Counted from the first letter of the stretch, positions 52,285-62,928 are shown. The stretch is DNA of 64,000 bases from Lysobacter daejeonensis GH1-9 (GCF_000768355.1 NZ_AVPU01000003.1:124001-188000), one strand, 5' to 3'. The notes: generated by a model from the sequence alone, not told the origin. Made by a program: numbers and translations.

Positions 52285-52707
52285 ATGGATGATCGCGCCA
52301 TTTATCTCCCGGCGCTGGCGCTGGCCGGCCTGACGTTCGTCATCTGGTGGCGCATGTACTTCATGCGCATCGGTCAGATGAGGCGCGATCGCATCCACCC
52401 GCAGAAGGTAGCCACGTCGGCACAGGCGGCGGCGTTGTTGACCGACAGCCGTGCGGCGGACAACTTCGGCAACTTGTTCGAACTCCCTGTGCTGTTCTAC
52501 CTGGCCTTGGTGGTGGCTGACCGCATCGGCATGGTCGATGGCGTGACCCTCGGCCTCGCTTGGGCCTTCGTCGGCCTGCGCGTGGTGCATAGCGCCATCC
52601 ACGTGACCTACAACAAGGTCATGCACCGGTTCGCGGCGTATGTTGCCGGCGGCATGGTGCTTTGGCTGCTGTGGGCCTATCTGGCGGTCGGCCTGCTGAC
52701 TGGATGA
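52285..52707 (+). CDS. MAPEG family membrane protein
   Basis: 140 residues with four membrane segments. The conserved loop [15 protein letters not shown] (NxxExxxxF motif) is the MAPEG signature, near [15 protein letters not shown]. Human MAPEG proteins conjugate glutathione or process eicosanoids; bacterial members lack an assigned role. GGAGGT lies 7 nt before ATG 52285. It overlaps or closely precedes sdhE, so it is probably co-transcribed with sdhE and ygfX. Confidence 0.88.
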   Translation: MDDRAIYLPALALAGLTFVIWWRMYFMRIGQMRRDRIHPQKVATSAQAAALLTDSRAADNFGNLFELPVLFYLALVVADRIGMVDGVTLGLAWAFVGLRVVHSAIHVTYNKVMHRFAAYVAGGMVLWLLWAYLAVGLLTG

Positions 52708-52715
52708 TCAATTCA

Positions 52716-52982
52716 ATGACCGACACCCCCCTTTCCGACGACGAGGCCGAACTGCGGCGGCTGCGCTGGAAGTGCCGACGCGGCATGCGTGAGCTCGACC
52801 AGATGTTCGAGCGCTACCTCAGCCGCGCGTGGCGGCAAGCGCCTACAAGCGAGCGGGCGGTCTTCCTACGGCTTCTGCAAGTCGAGGACGATAAGCTCTG
52901 GCACTGGTTCATGGGGCATGAGGCCGCCAGTGACACGGAACTCGACGCGCTCGTCCAGCGGATACGCCAGTTGCCACCTTGA
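52716..52982 (+). CDS. sdhE: FAD assembly factor SdhE
   Basis: 88 residues, same length as E. coli SdhE. The essential motif is present as [16 protein letters not shown], followed by [18 protein letters not shown]. SdhE promotes covalent attachment of FAD to SdhA, encoded about 1.5 kb upstream. The alternative ATG at 52704 would form an ATGA overlap with the MAPEG stop and add four residues; I prefer 52716. Confidence 0.93.
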   Translation: MTDTPLSDDEAELRRLRWKCRRGMRELDQMFERYLSRAWRQAPTSERAVFLRLLQVEDDKLWHWFMGHEAASDTELDALVQRIRQLPP

Positions 52983-53007
52983 GTGGGGCCCATCGCGCCG
53001 GTTGGCG

Positions 53008-53409
53008 ATGGTCCTCGGTCTGCTCGGCGTGCTGGCGACAGGAGCACTGTTCGCCAGCGAGCTTTCGCGCGAATGGGCGTGGGCGGGTACGCCACTCGTT
53101 ATGGGGTACGCAGCCTGGGCCGGCCTGCGCGAATGGCGGAAGCCCTGGCGCGCCCTCGTGTTGCCGCCCGTAGTGGCTGACGACGCCGGCGACGATCAGG
53201 CGCCCGCGTTGCTGGACGGCGTCCCCTTGGCCCAGGTCGAAGTGGCCTGGCGGGGGCGATTGGGTTTCCTGCGCTGTCGGGGGCTGGACGGGCGCTCGGT
53301 CCGGACGGTGCTTTGGCCGGATGTGACCTCCGCGCACACCCGGCGTGAACTCCGGCTGGCCCTGCGCGACCGCGCGACTTCGCCATCACGGCCTTCGATG
53401 GCACCATAG
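53008..53409 (+). CDS. YgfX family membrane protein
   Basis: About 133 residues: a short N-terminal membrane hairpin (VLGLLGVLATGALF; AGTPLVMGYAAWAG) then a soluble region with a DGVPLAQVEVAWRGRLGFL beta section. Adjacency to sdhE is the classic ygfY-ygfX arrangement of E. coli. The segment [10 protein letters not shown] just before this ATG looks conserved, so the true start may be a non-ATG codon overlapping sdhE (for example GTG 52930 or TTG 53002). Its role is unsettled; E. coli YgfX (CptA) has been described as a toxin partner. Confidence 0.72.
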   Translation: MVLGLLGVLATGALFASELSREWAWAGTPLVMGYAAWAGLREWRKPWRALVLPPVVADDAGDDQAPALLDGVPLAQVEVAWRGRLGFLRCRGLDGRSVRTVLWPDVTSAHTRRELRLALRDRATSPSRPSMAP

Positions 53410-53414
53410 CCGCC

Positions 53415-54659
53415 ATGTTCAAACCCATCCCCGTCGCCATCGGCCTGCGCTACCTCCGCGCCAAGCGCCGCAACGGCTTCATTTCCTTCATCTCGCTGGC
53501 CTCCATTCTCGGCATCGCGCTGGGCGTGGCGGCGCTGATCACCACGCTGGCGGTGATGAGCGGCTTCCAGCGCGAGATCCGCGACCGCATGCTGCAGATG
53601 GTCGCCCACGCTACGGTCAGCGGTTACGGCGAGCCGGTGCACGACTGGCCACAGGCGGTGAAGTTGGCCGCGGCCGACAAGCGCGTCGCCGGCGCAGCGC
53701 CCTACGTGGAGAAGGAAACGCTGCTGACCGGTGCCCGTAACCAGCCAGCCATGGTCCGCGGCGTGGTGCCGGCGGAGGAGCCCAAGGTGTCGGTCATCGC
53801 CGACCGGATGGTGCAGGGCAAGTTTGCCTCGCTGCAGCCGGGCGCCTTCAACATCATCCTGGGCAAGGAGTTGGCGCTGTGGCTGGGTGTCGGCGTGGGC
53901 GACAAGGTCACGATGATGACCTCCGATTTCCGCAGCACGCCGATGGGCGCGCTGCCGCAGCTCAAGCGCTTCACCGTCAGCGGCATCTTCGAGGCCGGCT
54001 ACAACGAATACGACAAGGGCATGGCCTTCGTGCACATGCAGGACCTGCAGCGCGTGCTGCGCATGGGCGAGGGCGTGACGGGCGTGCGACTCAAGCTGCA
54101 CGACATGGACCAGGCCTGGAACGTGGCGCGCGACCTGGCGCTCAACCTCGGCGAGGTTTACCGCGTCAGCGACTGGACCAGCGAGAACGCGAACATGTTC
54201 CGCGCGCTGAAGATGGAAAAGACCATCATGGCGGTGCTGTTGTCGCTGATCATCGCGATGGGCGCGTTCAACCTGGTGTCGTCGCAGGTGATGCTGGTGA
54301 CCGACAAGCAGGCCGATATCGCGATCCTGCGCACGTTGGGCCTGTCTCCGGGCGGCGTGATGCAGGTGTTCATGGTGCAGGGTTCGCTGATCGGCGTGAT
54401 CGGTACCGTGCTGGGCGTGATCGGTGGCGTGCTGCTGACCCTCAACCTGGAGGGCATCCTGTTCGGCATCGAGAAGCTGACCGGTTACCAGTTGTTGCCG
54501 GCCGACGTCTATTACGTCACCGGCCTGCCCACCGACCTGCAGGGCAGCGACGTCACCATGATCGCCGTCATCGCGTTGGTCATGGCGTTCCTGGCGACCA
54601 TCTATCCCGCGTGGCGCGCTGCACGCACCGCACCGGCGGAGGCGCTTCGCTATGAGTAA
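53415..54659 (+). CDS. lolC: Lipoprotein-releasing ABC transporter permease LolC/E
   Basis: 414 residues. One N-terminal membrane helix (after [21 protein letters not shown]), a periplasmic domain (about 45-265), then three C-terminal helices, ending in [18 protein letters not shown], the standard LolC/LolE permease layout. With LolD it extracts lipoproteins from the inner membrane and hands them to LolA. Only one permease gene is present here, as in many non-enteric bacteria with a LolF-like permease. It starts just 5 nt after ygfX. Overlaps lolD by 8 nt. Confidence 0.93.
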   Translation: MFKPIPVAIGLRYLRAKRRNGFISFISLASILGIALGVAALITTLAVMSGFQREIRDRMLQMVAHATVSGYGEPVHDWPQAVKLAAADKRVAGAAPYVEKETLLTGARNQPAMVRGVVPAEEPKVSVIADRMVQGKFASLQPGAFNIILGKELALWLGVGVGDKVTMMTSDFRSTPMGALPQLKRFTVSGIFEAGYNEYDKGMAFVHMQDLQRVLRMGEGVTGVRLKLHDMDQAWNVARDLALNLGEVYRVSDWTSENANMFRALKMEKTIMAVLLSLIIAMGAFNLVSSQVMLVTDKQADIAILRTLGLSPGGVMQVFMVQGSLIGVIGTVLGVIGGVLLTLNLEGILFGIEKLTGYQLLPADVYYVTGLPTDLQGSDVTMIAVIALVMAFLATIYPAWRAARTAPAEALRYE

Positions 54660-55389
54660 CCAGACAGTGATCGCCGCCGGGGCTGACCAGGGCGAAGCCG
54701 AGGCCGTGCTGATGTGCCAGGGCCTGGGCATGACCTATGCCGAGGGCAAGTTGCGCACGCCTGTGTTCGATGGGCTGGACTTGGCCGTGCGCAAGGGCGA
54801 GACGGTGGCCATCCTCGGTGCATCGGGGGCGGGCAAAAGTACGCTGCTCCACCTGCTGGGCGGATTGGATACGCCCACCGCGGGTGAAGTCTTCGTGGCG
54901 GGCCAACGGATGAGTGCGCTTTCGGACAAGGCGCGCGGAGCCCTGCGCAATCGAGCGCTGGGTTTCGTCTACCAGTTCCACCACTTGCTGCCCGAGTTCA
55001 CCGCGCTGGAGAACGTCATGCTGCCCGTGTTGCTCAGCGGTGCGGACGTGACCGAGGGGCGCAAGCGCGCGGCCACGCTGCTGGAGGCCGTGGGTCTTTC
55101 GCACCGGCTGCTGCACAAGCCGGGCGAGCTGTCCGGCGGCGAGCGCCAGCGTGCCGCCGTGGCGCGTGCGCTGGTCAACAACCCGGCGTGCGTGCTGGGC
55201 GACGAACCCACGGGCAATCTAGACGAGAAGACTGCCGCCACCGTCTTCGACCTGATGCTGGGACTCAACCGCGAGCAGGGCACCAGCCTCGTACTGGTGA
55301 CCCATGACCGTCGCTTGGCCCGGCGACTGGATCGGGTGATGGAGCTGCACGAAGGCAAGCTCCGACAGCTCCAGCCAGACGAGGTCTAG
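54652..55389 (+). CDS. lolD: Lipoprotein-releasing ABC transporter ATPase LolD
   Basis: 245 residues. Walker [10 protein letters not shown] (about residue 59), signature [15 protein letters not shown], Walker [15 protein letters not shown], and H-loop VTHDRRLA. Energises lipoprotein release by the LolC permease. The 8-nt overlap indicates translational coupling; comEC begins 5 nt after. Confidence 0.93.
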   Translation: MSNQTVIAAGADQGEAEAVLMCQGLGMTYAEGKLRTPVFDGLDLAVRKGETVAILGASGAGKSTLLHLLGGLDTPTAGEVFVAGQRMSALSDKARGALRNRALGFVYQFHHLLPEFTALENVMLPVLLSGADVTEGRKRAATLLEAVGLSHRLLHKPGELSGGERQRAAVARALVNNPACVLGDEPTGNLDEKTAATVFDLMLGLNREQGTSLVLVTHDRRLARRLDRVMELHEGKLRQLQPDEV

Positions 55390-55394
55390 GCCTC

Positions 55395-57749
55395 ATGGAC
55401 AGCGCGGCAGGGACGCCGCCCTTCGGGATCGCCACCGCGGCGGCATTGCTGTGCGGTGTCACCGCCATCCTGCTCTGGCCTGGCATGCCGCCCGGCCAAC
55501 CTGTATGCCTGCTCGTCGTGTTGGCAGGCGGTGTGATGTGGTGGAAAGCAAGCCGCTGGCGCTGGGTTGGCGCGTTGCTGGTGGGGCTCGGGCTGTCGGG
55601 GCTCCACGCTGGGCACACGTTGGCGCTGCAGCTGCCCGCCGCATGGGAACGGCGTGTCGTGACGGTTTCCGGCACCGTGGATGACCTGCCCGAGCATGAG
55701 CCTCGACAGACCCGCTTCCTGTTCAAGGTGGACGATGACCGGTCGCAGCCCGAGCCGTTGCGGGGCCATCGCTTGCGTGTCTCATGGTCCGACGCGGACG
55801 CATCGACGCGCGGCAGTGTGCAGGCAGGCCAACGATGGCGGTTCAAGGTGCGGCTCAAGGCGCCGCGTGGGCTCCGGAACGCCGGTGGATCGGATGCCGA
55901 AAAGCATGCGTTCGCCTCGCGGATCGCCGCCAATGCCCAGGTGCGGCAACCGCACACCGCCCAGCGACTGGTCGAGGCGCGAGGATTGCAGGCTTGGCGT
56001 GAAGGCGTTTCCGCGCGGATCGCCGCTGCCATTCCCGGCGATACATCGCGCTTCATCCAAGCGTTGGCCATCGGCGATACCCGCGCCATCCGCGACGAGG
56101 ACTGGACCCTGCTGCGGGCCAACGGACTCACCCACCTCATCGCGATCTCGGGCTCGCACGTGGGGTTGGTCTCGACCTTCTTCGCGATGCTGGTGTATGG
56201 CCTGTGGTGGCTGCTCCCCGGGCTTTCCGGATGGGCCCCGCGACAGGTGGCGGCTGCCGCGGCCGCGATGCTCGGCGCGCTGGCTTACTCGGCGGCTGCC
56301 GGCTTTGCCGTGCCCACGGTCCGGACGGCCTTGATGATCGCCGCGGTGTCCTTGGCGCTGGGCGCCCGCCGCCGGGTGTCGCCGTTCGATACGCTGGCAT
56401 TGGCGGTCATCGTGGTGCTGCTCTACGACCCGCTGTCCGTGCTGGGGGCCGGTTTCTGGCTGAGCTTCATGGGGGTGGCCTGGCTGATGTGGTGCCTGCC
56501 GCAGGGTGGGCCTCAGCCGGTACGCGAGTTCCTGTCCGCGCAGGGTGTGGCCACGGTGGGGCTGTTGCCGATGGCGGTGCTGCTGTTCGGGCAAGTGTCG
56601 ATGGCGGGCCCAGTGGCCAACCTGGTCGCGGTGCCTTGGTGGAGTCTCGTGGTCGTGCCGCTGTCGCTGCTGGGCGCGGCGTTGGAGTCGTTGCATGCGG
56701 GGCTGGGCGCATGGCCCCTGCGTGCGGCGGCATGGTGCTTCGACCTCAGCTGGCCCCTGTTCGAATGGCTGGGCAGCAGCCCTTTGGCGTTGTGGTGGGT
56801 GGCGGAGTCTCGATGGTTCGCGCTGCCGTTGGCGTTGCTGGGAGCGTTCTGGCTGCTGTTGCCGCGCGGCGTCGCGGGCAAGTCGCTCGCCGCGCTGCTC
56901 TGGCTGCCGCTGCTATGGCCGGACCGCCAACTGCCCACCCATGGCGTGGCCGAAGTCACCGTCATCGACGTCGGGCAGGGGCTGTCGGTGTTGGTACGGA
57001 CCGCCGGCCACACCTTGCTTTACGACACCGGACCGGCCATGCGTGACGGCTTCGACGCGGGTGAGCGGGCGGTATTGCCGACCCTGCGGGCCCGGGGCGT
57101 GCGCCGGATTGACCGGGTGGTGGTCAGCCATGCCGACAACGACCACGCCGGTGGGCTGGACGCGGTACGCGCGGCGTATGCATTGCCCGCGCTGCTGGCC
57201 CCCGAAGGCGCCGGTATCGATGGGGCGGGCAACTGCATGGCGGGGGAGGGTTGGGCGTGGGATGGCGTGCGGTTCCGTTTCCTGCACCCGACCCCATATT
57301 TCCCCTACCTGGCCAATGACTCGAGCTGTGTGCTGCGGGTCGAGACCCGGCAGGGAGTGCTGCTGCTTACCGGGGACATCGGCGAGATCATCGAGCGGGA
57401 ACTGGTCCGCCGCGAACCGGCAGCATTGCTGGCGGACGTGGTCGTGGTGGCCCACCACGGCAGCGAGACCTCGTCGGATCCGGCCTTCGTCAAGGCAACC
57501 CGGGCACGCCACGCCATCATGTCCACCGGCCATGGCAACCTGTTCCGGCACCCACGGCCCAGCATCGTCCAACGCTGGCGCGACGCCGGGGCCACCGTCT
57601 GGGATACCGCGAAGGCCGGGGCCATCACGTTCAGATTGGGCCAAGGCACCCTGGCGCCCGAAACGCGACGGTCAACACACCGCCGCCTGTGGGATGCGGC
57701 GCAGCGGGTGGAGCAGGGCCGGGCTGGGCTATCCTATCGGTTGGATTGA
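55395..57749 (+). CDS. comEC: DNA internalisation competence protein ComEC/Rec2
   Basis: 784 residues. N-terminal membrane segments and an OB-like periplasmic region (about 60-170), then the Competence membrane domain (about 215-490; HLIAISGSHVGLVSTFF), and a C-terminal metallo-beta-lactamase-like domain (about 520-760; VIDVGQGLSVLVRT, VVSHADNDHAGGLDAV). It forms the inner-membrane channel for transforming DNA. Placed between lolD and exbB, as is usual in Xanthomonads. Full length, suggesting functional natural competence if the pilus genes elsewhere are present. Confidence 0.92.
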   Translation: MDSAAGTPPFGIATAAALLCGVTAILLWPGMPPGQPVCLLVVLAGGVMWWKASRWRWVGALLVGLGLSGLHAGHTLALQLPAAWERRVVTVSGTVDDLPEHEPRQTRFLFKVDDDRSQPEPLRGHRLRVSWSDADASTRGSVQAGQRWRFKVRLKAPRGLRNAGGSDAEKHAFASRIAANAQVRQPHTAQRLVEARGLQAWREGVSARIAAAIPGDTSRFIQALAIGDTRAIRDEDWTLLRANGLTHLIAISGSHVGLVSTFFAMLVYGLWWLLPGLSGWAPRQVAAAAAAMLGALAYSAAAGFAVPTVRTALMIAAVSLALGARRRVSPFDTLALAVIVVLLYDPLSVLGAGFWLSFMGVAWLMWCLPQGGPQPVREFLSAQGVATVGLLPMAVLLFGQVSMAGPVANLVAVPWWSLVVVPLSLLGAALESLHAGLGAWPLRAAAWCFDLSWPLFEWLGSSPLALWWVAESRWFALPLALLGAFWLLLPRGVAGKSLAALLWLPLLWPDRQLPTHGVAEVTVIDVGQGLSVLVRTAGHTLLYDTGPAMRDGFDAGERAVLPTLRARGVRRIDRVVVSHADNDHAGGLDAVRAAYALPALLAPEGAGIDGAGNCMAGEGWAWDGVRFRFLHPTPYFPYLANDSSCVLRVETRQGVLLLTGDIGEIIERELVRREPAALLADVVVVAHHGSETSSDPAFVKATRARHAIMSTGHGNLFRHPRPSIVQRWRDAGATVWDTAKAGAITFRLGQGTLAPETRRSTHRRLWDAAQRVEQGRAGLSYRLD

Positions 57750-57775
57750 TACGGCCGCGTGCCGGAGGTTTGCGA

Positions 57776-58438
57776 GTGCTGGAATTGGTGAAGGCAGGCG
57801 GTTGGCCGATGATTCCGCTACTGATCCTGTCGGCGCTCGCGCTGGCCCTGATCGTGGAGCGTGCCTGGACCTTACGGCGCAAGGCGGTGATCCCGCCGGG
57901 GCTTGGGGTGGAAGTGCGGGAGTGGGCCGCGGGCGGCAAGCTTGACCCCGCCCACATCGACACCCTGCGCCGTACCTCGCCCTTGGGCACGCTGCTGGCC
58001 GCAGCGCTGGACGTGCGCAATCGCCCACGTGACCAGATCCGCGAGCGGATCGAGGACGTGGGCCGTCATCTCGTCCACCGGATGGAGCGCTACCTCAACA
58101 CGCTGGGCACCATTGCCGCGGCCGGCCCGCTGCTGGGCCTGTTCGGCACCGTGGTGGGCATGATCCAGATGTTCCTCGGCATCCTCGACCACGGCATCGG
58201 CGACGTGAACCAGTTGGCCGGCGGTATCGGCAAGGCACTGGTCTGCACAGCGACGGGCATGATCGTGGCTATCCCGGCGCTGATCGCGCATCGGTGGTTC
58301 CGTGGCCGCATCGCCGAGTACATCGTCGACATGGAGTCCGAGGCCATCCTGCTGCTGGACACCATCGAGCCACGCCCCGCCTCGGCCAAGGTGGCCCCGG
58401 GCGCCCACGGCATCACGCCGCCGGTGAGCGCGAGCTGA
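57776..58438 (+). CDS. exbB: MotA/TolQ/ExbB proton channel family protein
   Basis: 220 residues with three membrane helices (WPMIPLLILSALALALIVE; GTIAAAGPLLGLFGTVVGMIQ; ALVCTATGMIVAIPALIAH). The central GLFGTVVG and the final helix are the ExbB/TolQ core. Works with ExbD to energise an envelope process by proton motive force. GTG 57776 is preferred: GGAGG lies 7 nt upstream. There is no tonB or tolA nearby. Confidence 0.9.
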   Translation: MLELVKAGGWPMIPLLILSALALALIVERAWTLRRKAVIPPGLGVEVREWAAGGKLDPAHIDTLRRTSPLGTLLAAALDVRNRPRDQIRERIEDVGRHLVHRMERYLNTLGTIAAAGPLLGLFGTVVGMIQMFLGILDHGIGDVNQLAGGIGKALVCTATGMIVAIPALIAHRWFRGRIAEYIVDMESEAILLLDTIEPRPASAKVAPGAHGITPPVSAS

Positions 58439-58441
58439 CGC

Positions 58442-58879
58442 ATGCGCATCCGCGACCACCGTGCCGACGACGAGCCGGAGATCAACCTGGTCCCGATGAT
58501 CGACGTCATCCTGGTGCTGATCATTTTCTTCGTGGTCACCGCCACGTTTGATGCGCGCAGCGTGCTCAAGCTGGAATTGCCGCGCGCCAGCGGCGAGGCC
58601 ACTGAATCCAACCAGGCGCTGTCCATCCTGGTCAACGCAAGCGGCCGCTATTTCGTGCATGACCGCGAGGTGTTGCGGGACGATCTGGATTCGCTGAAGG
58701 CGACCATCGCCGAAGTGGCCGGCAATGACCGCGACCGCCCAGTGCTGTTGCGTGCCGATGCCCGCACGCCGCACCAGGCCGTGGTCACCGCCTACGATGC
58801 CTTGGGCCAGTTGGGCTTTCGCCGGATCATGATCGCCACGGCGCCGACGCCCAAGGGTGCTGGCGAGGGACGCCAATGA
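58442..58879 (+). CDS. exbD: ExbD/TolR biopolymer transport protein
   Basis: 145 residues. One N-terminal helix with the essential aspartate in INLVPMIDVILVLIIFFVV, then a periplasmic domain. Spaced 3 nt after exbB and overlapping msbA by ATGA. Members at this locus are conserved beside msbA-lpxK-kdsB in many proteobacteria, suggesting a link to LPS transport, which is inferred. Confidence 0.92.
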   Translation: MRIRDHRADDEPEINLVPMIDVILVLIIFFVVTATFDARSVLKLELPRASGEATESNQALSILVNASGRYFVHDREVLRDDLDSLKATIAEVAGNDRDRPVLLRADARTPHQAVVTAYDALGQLGFRRIMIATAPTPKGAGEGRQ

Positions 58880-60624
58880 GTGGCGCTTCTTCGCCCTGGG
58901 AAACGTACCGGCGACTGATCGCATTTGCCCAGCCCTACCGCCCGTTGTTGCTCGCCGGCCTGGTGGCGGCGCTGATCGAGGCCGCGGCCGCGGGTGGCTT
59001 CACCATGCTGATGAAGCCGATCATCGACGAGACGTTCATCAGCAAGAACGCCGAAATGAGCCTGCTGCTGCCGTTGCAGATCGTAGGCCTGTTCGTGCTG
59101 CGTGGCATCGCGGGTTACGTCACCGACATGTCCATGGCACGGTCCAGCCGTGGCATTGCCCGCGATCTGCGGGTGCAGGTGTTGGGCAAGTATCTGCGTC
59201 TGCCGGGGCTGCGCTTCGACAGCGAGCCTGTACCGTCGATGCTGACGCGCCTGGGCTCCGACAGCGACCAGATGGCCGCCGCCGCCATCGACGCGATGAA
59301 AGTCATGCTGCAGCAGGCGCTGCAGGTCCTGGTCATGTTGGGCGTGATGCTCCACGCCAGCTGGAAGGTCACGTTGGCCGTGCTGGTGCTCGCGCCGCCG
59401 CTGGCCTGGATCATGGACAAGGTGGGCCGCCGTTACCGCCGCATCAGCCATCGTATCCAGGAGAGCAGCGGCCAGTTGCTGCAACTGGCGGACCAGTCGT
59501 TGTCCAACCAGCAGGAAGTCAAGGTTTACGGCGCACAGGACGCCGAGTTGAGGCGCTATACCGAACAGGCCAACACCCACCTCCGCCTGAGCATGAAGGT
59601 GGAGTCCACGCGCAGCATCTCCTCGGCGATGGTGCAGCTGATGGGCTCGGTGGGCCTGGCCGCGCTGCTGTTCATGGCAGGACGCGAGGCGTTGGCCGGG
59701 CGGCTGAGTGCCGGCGGCTTCGTGGTGTTGATGACCTCGATGATGGCGATCATCCCAGCGATCAAGCAGCTGACCAACGTGCAGGGCATGCTGCAGCGGG
59801 GCGTCGCGTCGGCGCAGCGGCTGTTCTCGGTACTGGATGCCCCCGACGAGCCGGACCACGGCACCCGCGCGATCGAGCGTGCACAAGGCCTGGTCGAATT
59901 CCGTGACGTGACGGCGCGATATCCGGGCCAGTCCCATCCGGCCCTGGCCGAGGTCAGCTTCATCGCGCGCCCGGGCACCGTCACCGCGATCGTCGGTCGC
60001 TCGGGCAGCGGAAAATCCAGCCTGATCAAGCTCATCCCACGCTTTTACGAGGCGGAAGCCGGGCAGATCCTGGTGGATGGCGTGCCCGTCGACACCTACC
60101 GACTGGCTGACCTGCGCCGCCAGATCGCCCTGGTGGGGCAGCAGGTGATGCTGTTCGATGGCACGGTCGCCGCCAACGTGGCGTATGGCGAGATGGAACA
60201 GGCGCCGCCCGAGGGACTGGAGCGCGCCATCAGGGGCGCCAATGCGATGGAATTCGTCGAGCGACTGCCCGACGGCGTGCGGACGTCGATCGGCATCAAG
60301 GGCGGCCGCCTGTCCGGCGGGCAGCGGCAGCGCCTCGCCATCGCCCGCGCGATGCTCAAGGACGCCCCCATCCTGATCCTGGACGAGGCGACCGCGGCCC
60401 TGGACACCGAATCCGAACGCCTGGTGCAGGATGCACTCGAGCACCTGATGCCCAACCGCACGACGCTGGTCATCGCCCATCGCCTTTCCACCATCGAACA
60501 CGCCGACCAGGTGCTGGTCATGGACGAGGGGCGCATCGTCGAGCGCGGCACGCATGCCGAACTACTGGCGCGTGACGGGTTGTATGCTCATCTCCACCGC
60601 ATGCAGTTCCGAGAGGCTCAATGA
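58876..60624 (+). CDS. msbA: Lipid A export permease/ATP-binding protein MsbA
   Basis: 582 residues: six membrane helices (about 20-310) and an ABC domain with Walker [10 protein letters not shown], signature [15 protein letters not shown], Walker [13 protein letters not shown]. Homodimeric flippase moving lipid A-core across the inner membrane. Overlaps exbD and lpxK (4 nt each), so translation is coupled through the operon. Confidence 0.95.
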   Translation: MSGASSPWETYRRLIAFAQPYRPLLLAGLVAALIEAAAAGGFTMLMKPIIDETFISKNAEMSLLLPLQIVGLFVLRGIAGYVTDMSMARSSRGIARDLRVQVLGKYLRLPGLRFDSEPVPSMLTRLGSDSDQMAAAAIDAMKVMLQQALQVLVMLGVMLHASWKVTLAVLVLAPPLAWIMDKVGRRYRRISHRIQESSGQLLQLADQSLSNQQEVKVYGAQDAELRRYTEQANTHLRLSMKVESTRSISSAMVQLMGSVGLAALLFMAGREALAGRLSAGGFVVLMTSMMAIIPAIKQLTNVQGMLQRGVASAQRLFSVLDAPDEPDHGTRAIERAQGLVEFRDVTARYPGQSHPALAEVSFIARPGTVTAIVGRSGSGKSSLIKLIPRFYEAEAGQILVDGVPVDTYRLADLRRQIALVGQQVMLFDGTVAANVAYGEMEQAPPEGLERAIRGANAMEFVERLPDGVRTSIGIKGGRLSGGQRQRLAIARAMLKDAPILILDEATAALDTESERLVQDALEHLMPNRTTLVIAHRLSTIEHADQVLVMDEGRIVERGTHAELLARDGLYAHLHRMQFREAQ

Positions 60625-61670
60625 CCGGATCGCAAGGCGCGCCCCGCGATCATCATCCGGCGTGGTGGTACGGCGACACGCCAGTGCCGCTGCACGCCCG
60701 CTTGCTGGCCGGGCTGTACGGCGCAGTGGGCGCGCTGCGCCGACGCCTCTACCGCATCGGGCTGTTGCGCCGGCGCCATCCCGGCGTTCCGGTGGTGGTG
60801 GTGGGCAACATCACCGCCGGTGGCGCCGGCAAGACACCGCTCACGATTGCCCTGGTCGAGCGCCTCCGCGCGGCCGGCTGGAACCCGGGGGTGGCAAGCC
60901 GGGGCTATGGCCGTGACAACACCAAGCGCGCGCTCTGGGTGGAGGAGACCACGACACCACTTGAGGGTGGGGACGAGCCGACGCTGATCGTACGCCGCAC
61001 GGGCGTCCGCCTGCGTGCCGACGTGCATCGTGTGGATGCGGCGCAGGCGCTCGCGCAGGCCGGCTGCGACATCGTGGTCTGCGATGACGGCCTGCAGCAC
61101 TACGCGCTGCACCGCGACGTCGAGATCGAAGTCATCGATGCGCGCCGTCGTTATGGCAACGGTCAACTGCTGCCGGCCGGACCGTTGCGCGAAATGCCGG
61201 AACGTGGCCGTCAGTGCGACTTCCGCGTGGTCAATCTGGGCGGTCCCGGCATGGCCACGCTCAACGGTGAAACCGGGTTTGGCGAATGGCCGATGCGGTT
61301 GCGTGCCGAGCGGGCGTTGCCGATGGTGGGCGGCCGCCCACGACTGTTGTCCGACTTTGCCGGCCAGCGTGTGCACGCCGTGGCGGGCATCGGCGATCCC
61401 GAGCGTTTCTTCACGATGCTCCGCGGCTTCGACATTGCCGTGGTGCCGCATGCCTTCCCCGACCACCACCGTTACACCCGCGAGGACTTCGAGTTCGGCA
61501 GCCGCCTGCCGGTGCTGATGACCGAAAAGGATGCGGTCAAGTGCGCGGAGTTTGACTCCGAGTTGTTCTACAGCGTGCCCATCGATGCCGAACTGCCGGA
61601 GGCATTCTGGGTGGCACTGCTGACTCGACTGTCCCAGACCCGTACCGCCTACCAGCACGCCTCGCCATGA
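60621..61670 (+). CDS. lpxK: Tetraacyldisaccharide 4'-kinase
   Basis: 349 residues. P-loop within [21 protein letters not shown] (about residue 52-72) and the N-terminal membrane-associated helix. Adds the 4' phosphate to the lipid A precursor. [20 protein letters not shown] and [10 protein letters not shown] are family motifs. ATGA overlaps both neighbours. Confidence 0.95.
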   Translation: MTGSQGAPRDHHPAWWYGDTPVPLHARLLAGLYGAVGALRRRLYRIGLLRRRHPGVPVVVVGNITAGGAGKTPLTIALVERLRAAGWNPGVASRGYGRDNTKRALWVEETTTPLEGGDEPTLIVRRTGVRLRADVHRVDAAQALAQAGCDIVVCDDGLQHYALHRDVEIEVIDARRRYGNGQLLPAGPLREMPERGRQCDFRVVNLGGPGMATLNGETGFGEWPMRLRAERALPMVGGRPRLLSDFAGQRVHAVAGIGDPERFFTMLRGFDIAVVPHAFPDHHRYTREDFEFGSRLPVLMTEKDAVKCAEFDSELFYSVPIDAELPEAFWVALLTRLSQTRTAYQHASP

Positions 61671-62434
61671 TCGATTTCGTTGTCGCCATTCCCGCCCGCT
61701 ATGCCGCCTCCCGCCTGCCGGGCAAGCCGCTGCGCCTGCTCGGCGGCGAACCGCTGGTGCTGCACGTGGCGCGTCGCGCCTTGGTCGCCGGCGCCCGCGA
61801 GGTGTGGGTGGCCGCCGACGACGAGCGCATCGCCGCCGCGCTGGAGGGCTGTGGCGTGCGCGTGGCCATGACGTCGGTCGACCACGCCTCCGGCACCGAC
61901 CGCCTGGCCGAATGCGCCACGATCGCGGGCTGGTCGGACGACACCATCGTGGTCAACCTGCAGGGCGACGAGCCCTTCGCTCCTGCATCCGGCATTCGTC
62001 TCGTGGCCGAGCTGGTACGCGACAGCGGCGCGCCGATGAGCACGCTCGCGGCGCCTATCACCGATGTCGAAGTGTTGTTCGATCCCAACGCGGTCAAGCT
62101 GGTCACCGCGCAAAGTGGCGACGCGCTGTACTTCAGTCGTGCCCCGTTGCCATGGCCGCGCGACGCGTTCGCCAAGGACCGCACCTTCCTGCCAGATGAT
62201 GACGTGTGGATGCGCCACATCGGCATCTACGGTTACCGCGCCGGATTCCTGCGCCGGTTCGCGGCCATGCCGCAGGGGCGGCTGGAGAAGGTGGAGTCGC
62301 TGGAGCAGTTGCGCGTGCTCGAAGCGGGGCACCGCATTGCCGTGGCGCTCACGCCGGAGCCGTTCCCGCCAGGCGTGGACACGCCGGAGGACCTGGCGCG
62401 GGCCGAGGCGCGGGTCGCCAGCCGGAGCCACTGA
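61667..62434 (+). CDS. kdsB: 3-deoxy-manno-octulosonate cytidylyltransferase
   Basis: 255 residues. The N-terminal nucleotide-binding motif is [15 protein letters not shown], with [17 protein letters not shown] and the C-terminal [14 protein letters not shown]. Activates Kdo to CMP-Kdo for addition to lipid A. The ATG overlaps the lpxK stop; the phosphatase gene begins 2 nt after. Confidence 0.95.
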   Translation: MIDFVVAIPARYAASRLPGKPLRLLGGEPLVLHVARRALVAGAREVWVAADDERIAAALEGCGVRVAMTSVDHASGTDRLAECATIAGWSDDTIVVNLQGDEPFAPASGIRLVAELVRDSGAPMSTLAAPITDVEVLFDPNAVKLVTAQSGDALYFSRAPLPWPRDAFAKDRTFLPDDDVWMRHIGIYGYRAGFLRRFAAMPQGRLEKVESLEQLRVLEAGHRIAVALTPEPFPPGVDTPEDLARAEARVASRSH

Positions 62435-62436
62435 AC

Positions 62437-62928
62437 ATGGCCGAACCGGTGCGCCTGCTGGTGGTGTGCCTGGGCAACATCTGCCGTTCGCCCATGGCCG
62501 AAGGCATTCTGCGCGCGCGCATCGAGGCCTCGCCACTGAAGGGGCGCGTGCTGGTCGATTCCGCGGGCACCGGCGACTGGCACGTGGGTCGGCCGCCCGA
62601 TCATCGCGCCATCGCCACTGCGGCACGCCACGGCGTTGACATTGCAGGCTTGCGCGCGCGGCAATTCCGGCGGGCCGATGCCGAGTTGTTCGACTGGCTG
62701 CTGTGCGCGGACCGCGACAACCTGGTGGATGTCCGCGCCCGCCTCCAGCCTGATGCCCACCCCCGTGCTGGCCTGCTGCTGGAATGGAGCGGGGTAGGGG
62801 CATCGATGGACGTGCCCGATCCGTATTTCGGCGAGATGGACGGCTTCGAACACAGTTGGCGGTTGCTGGAGCAGGCGGCCGACGGCGTCGTCGCACGCCT
62901 GCTGTCCGCGCCCGGTGGACGGGGATGA
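62437..62928 (+). CDS. Low molecular weight protein-tyrosine phosphatase
   Basis: 163 residues. The catalytic P-loop is VCLGNICRSPMAEG (CxxxxxR), with the general-acid aspartate in DVPDPYFG. Such enzymes often antagonise tyrosine kinases in polysaccharide export (Wzb/Wzc), but this copy sits in the LPS/uvrC operon with no kinase gene nearby. ATGA overlap with uvrC. Confidence 0.92.
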   Translation: MAEPVRLLVVCLGNICRSPMAEGILRARIEASPLKGRVLVDSAGTGDWHVGRPPDHRAIATAARHGVDIAGLRARQFRRADAELFDWLLCADRDNLVDVRARLQPDAHPRAGLLLEWSGVGASMDVPDPYFGEMDGFEHSWRLLEQAADGVVARLLSAPGGRG

